In this document: positions 57,300 through 64,000 of the stretch, in pieces
How the letters are laid out: the number at the start of each line of letters is the position of its first letter
Numbering within the stretch: position 1 is the stretch's first letter
Assembly (NCBI GenBank): GCA_006384855.1
Contig: VCJN01000570.1
Span: 62,001 to 126,000, forward strand
Direction of reading: 5' to 3'
DNA length: 64,000 bases
Origin: Tetraselmis striata
Taxonomy: Eukaryota; Chlorophyta; Chlorodendrophyceae; Chlorodendrales; Chlorodendraceae
Position numbers and translations under genes: made by a program
Notes under the pieces: generated by a model
Databases searched by the model: none
What the model was told of the DNA's origin: nothing
Seen by the model: the letters and a program-made list of their open reading frames with translations, nothing else

Positions 57300-58760
57300 T
57301 AGATTTACGGTATGGCGCCAAGCGCACTAAACATCACAAATCTAGGTCTAGCAAACGCGTAAAAAAACTCATCCTCGGCATCAGAGATAGCCTCATCATC
57401 TGACCCCAGATCCGCCATCTGCACTAACCGATCCTGATGGCGGGCAGCATGGTGCACATAGCCAAAGGCCGTTTTCACATGGCGATGGCGCCCACGGGGA
57501 GGCCCCAGTAATGCTCTCACCTTCCGCCACAACATCATGCTACAAACGGCCGCGCTTCACGCCGTGCAACGTGTGGCCTTTATACATGCCAGCGGCACGC
57601 AGGTGATGACCCTTGAATCGGAGGTTCATAGCGGCACTACTGCTCATGCCATGGGCCCGAGATCCAGCAGGGCACCCATCCGCTAGGGGACGGAATATAA
57701 AGTCGACCAAGGGCCATCAGGCATCAGCCATGGCGGGCCGCATAGCGGTTCAAACGACGGGGCAGGCAAAGCGACTTGCTGACTGGGGGCAGCAACGGCC
57801 ATAACGCTGTTGTGCGCGGTGAGGTTCCCCTTGGTGCCGTAGCGGGGTTGCTGGGCCAAAACACGGGCTTCTACGGTCAAACGACCAGCGACAATGGCAT
57901 CCCACGCCGTCAACAGATCCACACCACGCATCAGGAAATTTGCCAATTCCATGGTGCCAGCCTCGAAGCCACGGGCGGCGGTTTCCGACAATAAATACAG
58001 CACGATGCAAACGTCGCGATGCACCGCAGCAATGATCACCCTGCCCAGTACTTTGCGTGCATTCTCCGGACGCTCTCCCTGTAACCAAAAAGTTCAATGA
58101 TCACCGTGTTAGTGGCGGCCCGCGAGATCAGTCCGTCCATAAACTGGACTAACCCCGCCAAGGTCGCGTAGTCCAAAGGCACGGTTCCACACTCCACGTA
58201 ACCCTAGCTTAGTCATGCCACGTTTGTACCCCCTCATGTACTTAACGACGTTCACAATAACATACAGCGCTGTTAGTTCTGTTTGTAGTGCGCTTTTGTG
58301 GAAGCCCTTATGTAATATATTATAACATACACCGGATTGGCGTGCTTGGGCACTCCCACCTCACGCAGGACTGTCGCCAGTTGCGACACTGCTTGCCGCA
58401 CATTTCCCGGGGGCGCAGGTCGGCTCCCGTCACGCATCGTCTTGCGCCCATGATGATGGCGATGCCAATATTCATCAAAGAAAATTAGCACGTCCCACTC
58501 GGCACATGTCTCGGGGGTAAGAGTCAACGGCGGCGGCACGGTGCTCGCCCAAGTCTCGAACTCGCGCAGAATCCCGCGACGGCGCTGGGTGGTCACATGC
58601 CTCTCGCAACGAGAAACCACCCGCACGGCGGAAGCCAGAGCAGCAGCCGAGCGAAGGGCATATTGCTGCACAGAAGCAGGGGCAGCCGCCACCTTAGAAA
58701 GCGCAAAACTGCCACCAGCACCGCGACCCCAATCACTCACACCCTGGGGCGCCAAGACAG
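57300..58760 (-). pseudogene. Tyrosine recombinase in inverted orientation (Kangaroo-like)
   Basis: Minus strand. The N-terminal core-binding domain is at 58335-58755 (RRRGILREFETWAS, ETCAEWDVLIFFDEYWHRHH, GNVRQAVSQLATVLREVGV). It continues as KYMRGYKRGMTKLG (about 58195-58245), then a helical region (57683-58039, ARGFEAGTMELANFLMRGVD), then a TLHGVKRG motif near 57560 at the place of the recombinase His-x-x-Arg. Frameshifts and stops are present. A 65-bp insertion (58267-58331) also splits the ORF. Converging orientation with the RNase H fragment on the left resembles Kangaroo of Volvox, whose recombinase gene is inverted relative to its polymerase. Confidence 0.65.
58267..58331. mobile_element. 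55-bp insertion with 10-bp target duplication
   Basis: The sequence ATAACATACA occurs at 58257-58266 and 58322-58331, flanking 55 bp that match 29441-29490 (GCTGTTAGTTCTGTTTGTAG ... GAAGCCCTTATGTA). Taking out 65 bp brings the recombinase frames on both sides into register, which confirms an insertion. It may be the 3' end of a retroposed RNA or a very short non-autonomous element. Confidence 0.75.
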
Positions 58761-58769
58761 CGCTGCGTA

Positions 58770-60130
58770 TAGTCTTGATCGCCCGGCTTATTATCGGCGA
58801 GGATCGGCAAATGGCAGTGACACCCAGACACTGTCATTTGTTAATTAAATTGTTAATTAAATACAAGGGTTACCTCATGTCTGTCTGTAGTCCGGCAAGC
58901 CCAGCCACGAGGCAAGGCAGGCGATTGGGAATGTACGGGAAGATTACTCCAAGCAACATCAATGCCGAAATACGCACCAGCAATAGCGGTGAAAGCCTAC
59001 TTTAGGCATATATGGGAAGATCAATTTACATGTCAACAAGAATCGTCATCAGCAGCAGGAAATAATAACCCAGATAACTGCACTATGCCCTTTTCGATGC
59101 AGCATCGGCCTAGGGGGGAGAACAGCAGCAGCTGAGGGTAGGGTTCTAGGAAGGGTTCCACACCACCCCAGCCAACTAAGTCAGGAGCCAAAACCAGATC
59201 AAGCTCGGAATTTTTTTATTAAATAAATAAGGATTAAATGTAGATCCCCACAGGGCAAAAACGGGAACCGCGAGGGAAACAGTGACAGCCGAGGATGAGA
59301 ATAGAACATGGGGTTTAGCAGACTGCGCAAGACCGCCGGAAGGAAATACGTTTACAGAGAAAGTATCGGGGACGCGGATCATTCAAACAGGGACAACTCG
59401 TGGCAGGCAAGGCATCTGCAAAAATTATGGTCGGAGACAAATGAAATTTAGTCCGGAATTACAGAAATCTCCAGTTTTGGCAATAAGGGGATGCACGGAG
59501 TTATCCAAACGTTGCTCCGCCAAGGAAAAATGTCTGGATAGTACCTGCACATACCATGTCACCGGACTACGGAGGGCACCAAATCCGGAATTTATAGCAT
59601 TTAACCGAGGCAACGAAGGCTGCATCAGGATTTTAGTGCAAAGTTTCCGGGAACCTTATAAACCGTAAAGGGAAGAGCACCGGGCATGCCGAAAGAGGGC
59701 AACCCGGATTACAAAAGGAACCGCCGGAGTAGGGCGGAAACAAGGATCACAACGTACAACAATGACCACGACATGCTAACCTCCGTCCTATATGAGATAC
59801 TAATAACCCATTCGTGATTTCGACACCGCTATTCGCGCGTACGAGAATTGGGTGCAAAAATGTATCCGATCATACCAGATAGGATACATTCAAAATAGCG
59901 GGTTGTACGGCATTTGAATCATCATATCCCCCTCCTCGATAGTCCAACGCGTGCCCAAGGTCACTGCCGAATGGGTGCACACCAGGTAAAGCTTCCGGAG
60001 ATGTAACGGCCGCGGAAGCTCCCGCCGCGCCGGGCCGTCCGCCCGGCGAGATCGGCCTTGACAATTGTCCGCCACGCCTCACCACTCGCTACACGTCGCC
60101 ACCCAACCCACCCCCACCGAAACGTCCAAA
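58770..60130. other. Intergenic, nothing recognised
   Basis: The open frame on plus 59282-59668 (128 codons) has no domain, and its composition mirrors a similar minus frame. TTAATTAAATTGTTAATTAA lies at 58841-58860. No RNA gene was recognised. Confidence 0.45.
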
Positions 60131-60144
60131 CTCGTGACAGTACC

Positions 60145-61065
60145 ATGGCAGCCCCAAGATCGTGTACCGTGAGGCGCCTTGCCGAGCACTTGTCAAAGCG
60201 CAAGCTCGCGCGCACTGCACATACAGTCGCGATTATTACCCTCATGGGCGCCACATTGCGCAGACAACGGCGGCGGAGAGCTGCCGCCGTCGCGAGCGCT
60301 CGGTCGCGCGGCCGCCAAGTACCGGGATTGGGCAGTCCAATGGGGTCGTGGAGACAAGGTCATCAACCGCAACCCCAGCGTTCAGCGCAAGCGCATGGAC
60401 TGGGAGGCGCGGGTGGCTTACCTGACGGAGGGCAGCAATTCTCGGCCGTGGTTGAAGCGCTACAAGGTGTCGCTACCGCTTTTTAACATGATTGCGACGG
60501 CAATCCGAAGCAGGGTGAAGAAGTCGGATAGCCACCGGCGCGGATAACGCAACCTGGACGGAAAGCTGCCGCCGGTGTCAGCTAAGGTACAGCCCTCAAT
60601 GTTGATTCGTTATATGGCCGGCAATCATTACCTGGACATCGCGGACATGCTCGGCGTGGTAGAGGAGACGGTGTACCCGACCATTCACCTTGTTGAGGCA
60701 GCCGTAAACGCCGAGTTCGCATGCCAAGTTAGCTTCCCTCTCGACGATGAGAGCGCCCTCTAGCATGTAGCGAGGGAATTCGAGGCGGAGACAAAGAGGC
60801 ATTATTCAGGGCTTGTCGGCGCTGTGGACGGCATCGCGTTGCCCACTGCCAAGTTGTCGGTCCAAGATCTCGACAACCTTGTCTATATGTGAAACTACAA
60901 GGTGCACGGGTTTGCCATCGATCGGGTGCACGGGTTTGCCGCCGTCGTGTACCAGGCGCCGGCGGATGCCAAGCTGCGCATCCGGTGGTTTAGCACCGTG
61001 AACACATGCAACATCACCAACGACTACGCGTTAGCGTGGGATTGCTTATTAACACCGCTACACCA
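60145..61065 (+). pseudogene. PIF/Harbinger-type transposase remnant
   Basis: Plus strand, several frames. N-terminal part: YRDWAVQWGRGDKVINRNPS (about 60320-60380), LKRYKVSLPLFNMIATAI (about 60452-60505). Helix-turn-helix-like part: IRYMAGNHYLDIADMLGV (60605-60658). Nuclease start: SGLVGAVDGIALP (about 60808-60846), where the Asp is the first catalytic residue. Then NYKVHGFAIDRVHGFAAVVY (about 60893-60952), with a local tandem duplication of 24 bp. In-frame stops at 60761 and 60889 make it a pseudogene. No terminal inverted repeats were identified. Confidence 0.7.
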
Positions 61066-61319
61066 CGCACCTACATTGAGTTCAGTGATTCACAGCCAAG
61101 TGATGACTTATCAGTAATCCTAAATGATATCATGTCGGTGATGAAATGTGTGAGTTGCATGACAATGCAGCCAAGCAGTGATTAATTCTGGCCCATTACT
61201 TTGATGAACGAGTAGGGTTATTTCCGCCTTGCTCACTCACAATGGCGCCGTAATGTAGATAGTGGGCATCGGCGGTGACAATGTAGTGTATTGTGTAACG
61301 AAATTTGTGGTAGTATCAC

Positions 61320-61565
61320 AGCTACGCCAGCGCCATTGTCGCATATTGCCATGCAGCACTAGCAACAATGTCGCGCAATGCGCAGCTACACCAGTGCCAT
61401 TGGCGCATATTGCCTTGCAACACTAGTAGCATTGTCGTACAATTTGCAGCTAAACTAGCGTCATTGATGCATATATTGCCTTGCAACACTAACAACATTG
61501 TCGCGCAATGCGCAACTACACTAGCGCCATTGACGAATATTGCCTTGCAACACTTGTAGCATTGG
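61320..61565. repeat. ~64-bp minisatellite, 3.8 units
   Basis: Units start near 61321, 61385, 61449 and 61515 with GCTACACCAGCGCCATTG-like sequence and share ATATTGCCTTGCAACACTAG and CATTGTCGCGCAATGCGCA. Spacing is 64-66 bp. Confidence 0.9.
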
Positions 61566-61704
61566 GACTTCATATCGCATATATGATGCGCGCTGTCACT
61601 GCTAGGGACGCGGTATTATATATATTGGTACCGGACTACCTGTACCTCGATATATGGCGACTGGATTTTGCCGTACCCGTAGTACTGTACGACGTAATAG
61701 TGAA

Positions 61705-61950
61705 AGTACTTCGCGCCCCGGGACATGATCGGCCAAAGCCGCCGCCCCAGCAGCACTTGACCTCTTGCGCCGACTGCGGTCGTAGGCCAGGCATAGCCCT
61801 TGGACCGTTACTTCATTTTAACCCCGAAGGGCTAATGTATCAACCGGGTAAACCGCCCAAGACATGCCGGGCCGATGTTGCCGAAATACATCGTCCAGGA
61901 TTCGAACCCATGACTTCTCGCATATATGGTACGACGTCTTCCGAAAGATC
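61705..61950 (-). mobile_element. tRNA-derived SINE, copy D
   Basis: Minus strand. It has the best B box of the family, GGGTTCGAATCC (61898-61909 on the minus strand), and a body matching copies A and B (GGTTGATACATTAGCCCTTC, GGCTATGCCTGGCCTACGA). It ends directly at the left end of YR element 3. Confidence 0.72.
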
Positions 61951-61958
61951 CCTATTAC

Positions 61959-62079
61959 GAACTTGTTTATGGGGTTTCCTACTTTCCCTAAACCGCTTTT
62001 CCAGCTACCGTGTTGCTCAGTGGTACGGGTTATTGGGCACTTGTCGTTTCGCCTTTTTGGGTGCAGCACGAGTACACAT
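61959..62079 (+). repeat. End repeat of YR element 3 (5' end)
   Basis: Reverse complement of the 133-bp repeats at 43373-43505 and 46352-46484: GAACTTGTTTATGGGGTTTCC to CACGAGTACACAT. More diverged than those two are from each other. Confidence 0.85.
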
Positions 62080-62253
62080 GAAAGCAGCCATAACAACCGA
62101 GCCTGCCATCTTCCAGTTTATTCGCTGCGTTACACGCATCGATTAACTGTCTCGTAACCTGATGTTGCGAGCAAAGCCTCCCAAGGTGGTTCAAGACCAC
62201 ATCCGGCTCACCACCGGTGTGTAATATTCTCATCCGTACGTCCGTGCGTCATC

Positions 62254-63127
62254 ATGTCAGATAGAGAAGAACCCGTCGTGGGGCCGACACTCAAATCGCT
62301 ACAAGCAGACATGAAGACCCAGTCTACATTGCTGCGCGAGCTTGGAACAACGTTGGCTCAATTGACGGCTCGTGACCGTGTTGTCGGAGACGGAGTACAT
62401 GGCTATGGGTCCAGGCACCGCGTCGCGGGACAGCCGACATGCAGCGGGGGAGCCGCAGGGCGCCCCGATTTGCTAGAGCTAGCCCAGAGCGGCCGTGTCG
62501 GAGCAAAATCCGTGAGTGACGAGGACGACTACCTCGCGGTCCCAGAGCTAGTGCAGCGAGCAGAGCATGGTTACGAGGCCGTTCGACCGGTCAGCCGAGT
62601 GCCTGGGCTCTTTCGCCTGAGCACCGACCCGACGAACGACTACCTCAAGCAGGATGACCGGCGTCTGCCGGCCCGGGAGGAGTATCTCTGGATGGGTTTC
62701 GGAGCTCACATGGCTGCTCTTTTCGTGGCTCTCGACGAGCTCCTGCCCTACGTCCATACTACCACCCAAGACTTCACCCCCTACCTCGCGCGCGCTCGGA
62801 ACCATGCCGAGGCCATCGACAAGGCGTTTCGTTTTCGGCTAGCCTTCTTGCGGAGGCTTAACGAGGTCAAACGTGTGCACGGTGACCACGGTGTTATATA
62901 TGGACGTGCTGCGAGCTCAGCATTTTCAGCCCGCTGCTGAGCATCTCGGCTCAGCGATTTTTGAGAACCTTATGAGGGACTACGAGCGTCGCGTCTTCGA
63001 GGCGACGGTCGCTGGCAGCGCGAAAGCTACCGCTACTGCTCGGGTGGCGGCAGCGGCCGCAGGACGCGGGCGTGGACGTGGGCGTGGCGGAGGTCGCGGC
63101 CGTTGCCGCGAGTGTGAGCACGAGTGA
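62254..63127 (+). CDS. Gag-like ORF of YR element 3
   Basis: ATG at 62254 (MSDREEPVVGPTLKSLQADM). An open frame runs to 62940. A one-frame change near 62885 then leads into a second stretch (62880-63127) that continues the homologous protein (RAQHFQPAAEHLGSAIFENL, MRDYERRVFEATV) and ends in a Gly/Arg repeat tail with CRECEHE. At the switch this copy has TATATAT where element 1 has a 4-base-shorter sequence, so the lesion is specific to this copy. Function as a structural nucleic-acid-binding protein is inferred from position and the RG tail. Confidence 0.6.
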
Positions 63128-63251
63128 CGGTGTGGGGCGCCTTTCGTCGGAGCTGCTAGCGCCTGGCGAGGCCACTTTGTGGTGACCGCCGCACGGCGAA
63201 CCCTGGCAGCTCAACAGCGGGATGAGCGCCCTGTGTCCGGACCGGACTGGA

Positions 63252-63274
63252 CCCCCCCCCCCCCCCCCCCCCCC
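63252..63274. repeat. C23 homopolymer in YR element 3
   Basis: Lies between gag and recombinase. The corresponding place in element 1 (about 45147-45160) has no run, only CCTCCC on the same strand. Confidence 0.9.
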
Positions 63275-63654
63275 ACCCACCCTACAGACTTCATTTAGAC
63301 CTTCCTCGGTGCGGCGCTTCTTACAACTACAGCCGAGTGCGGCTCAACCATCCGCACACCTGCACATGGCGGCCTAACAATCCGCCTCTCAAACCGTATT
63401 GCTACGTCCGTCAATTGTCACATTGCGTGTTACAAGTTGTTCGCAACGACCAAGCTTCGCGCGTGTACGTTACGCGCGTGACATGCGCCACGAGCGCGAA
63501 GGGCGCGCGGGGCGGCCCTCCTACCTGAACCTGGCCCCGCAAACCCGTACTGATGATGTTGCAAACCCGTCCAACAACTACCGGCCAGCCGCCAAAAACC
63601 TACGTGCTGCCGCTAACTATTTTGCTCATATGAACCGGCCCCCTGTTACTCCGT

Positions 63655-64000
63655 ACTTACGTACTTGACGAGCCCGAGACCATCGCCCCTTGGGCTGCTT
63701 CACTCCGGTCTCGCTTACAAGAGGCCTTCGGTTCAGACGAGCTAGGACAATGGACCCTCGACCTACTCTCCAGTTCCCTCACCGCTCAGACACTCAAGAG
63801 CCACGCCGGCAGTCTGTCGCAGTTTGCGGAATTCTGCCACGACTCCGAGAACATCAGCCCGTTAGAGGCGGCCACTGCTACTGTCGTCATGTACGTTGCA
63901 TGGATTGGTGAGCGGGGGCACATTGGGGCTAAGTCGTTACAACCCTACCTGTCAGCAATCAACATTTTCTTTGAGTTGCACAACATCGACCCGATCGCCA
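63655..64000 (+). CDS. Tyrosine recombinase of YR element 3 (5' part, runs off the window)
   Basis: A frame open from about 63655 to the window end encodes the recombinase core-binding domain: ETIAPWAASLRSRLQEAF, DELGQWTLDLLSSSLTAQTL, YVAWIGERGHIGAKSLQPYL and SAINIFFELHNIDPIA. It matches element 1 (44310-44700) without the stops seen there. The catalytic domain would lie to the right of the window. The start codon is not clear. Confidence 0.75.

Noticed and set aside
59282-59668. 128-codon plus-strand ORF
   Set aside because: No domain, no repeat partner, and the antisense frame is equally open, so it is not annotated as a gene.

Overview
This is nuclear DNA of a eukaryote, most likely a chlorophyte green alga. 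All five host genes have GT-AG introns. UGUAA, the usual green-algal poly(A) signal, lies 32 nt past two stop codons. The ribosomal protein and the RKP-type ligase are plant-like, and the mobile elements (tyrosine-recombinase retrotransposons including a Kangaroo-like arrangement, and LINEs with restriction-like endonucleases) are typical of green algae. Exons are GC-rich. Species cannot be named from this sequence.

Host genes: an F-box/leucine-rich-repeat protein (126-3051, minus, six exons); cytosolic ribosomal protein S19 (12141-13627, minus, three exons); a nocturnin/CCR4-type exonuclease-phosphatase (30025-32101, plus, eight exons); a TRP-family cation channel with ankyrin repeats (35563-39502, plus, six exons); and a large E3 ubiquitin ligase of the KPC1/RNF123/RKP family (49154-56317, plus, nine exons). 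The ligase carries a U-box where the family normally carries a RING. Exon limits were placed by hand from GT-AG sites and matching codon phase.

Between the genes the DNA is mostly transposon debris and repeats. From left to right: a tRNA-derived SINE copy; a LINE fragment with RNase H and a CCHC knuckle; a LINE RT fragment; a DIRS/PAT-type reverse transcriptase-RNase H remnant (14.9-16.9 kb); imperfect tandem repeats (18.7-19.3 kb); a 6.1-kb domain between 96%-identical inverted repeats that contains 18 units of a ~185-bp satellite with a higher-order repeat (22.6-28.7 kb); two adjacent tyrosine-recombinase elements without RT (41.1-46.5 kb) and a third copy running off the right edge (61.96-64.0 kb); a LINE REL-endonuclease fragment (47.8-48.8 kb); an RNase H fragment facing an inverted tyrosine recombinase (56.5-58.8 kb); and a broken PIF/Harbinger transposase (60.1-61.1 kb).

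The window also holds at least 17 pure G or C runs of 19-29 bases, most of them 21-23 long. They lie in introns, spacers, satellite units and transposon ORFs, and paired repeat copies show that at least some arose after copying.
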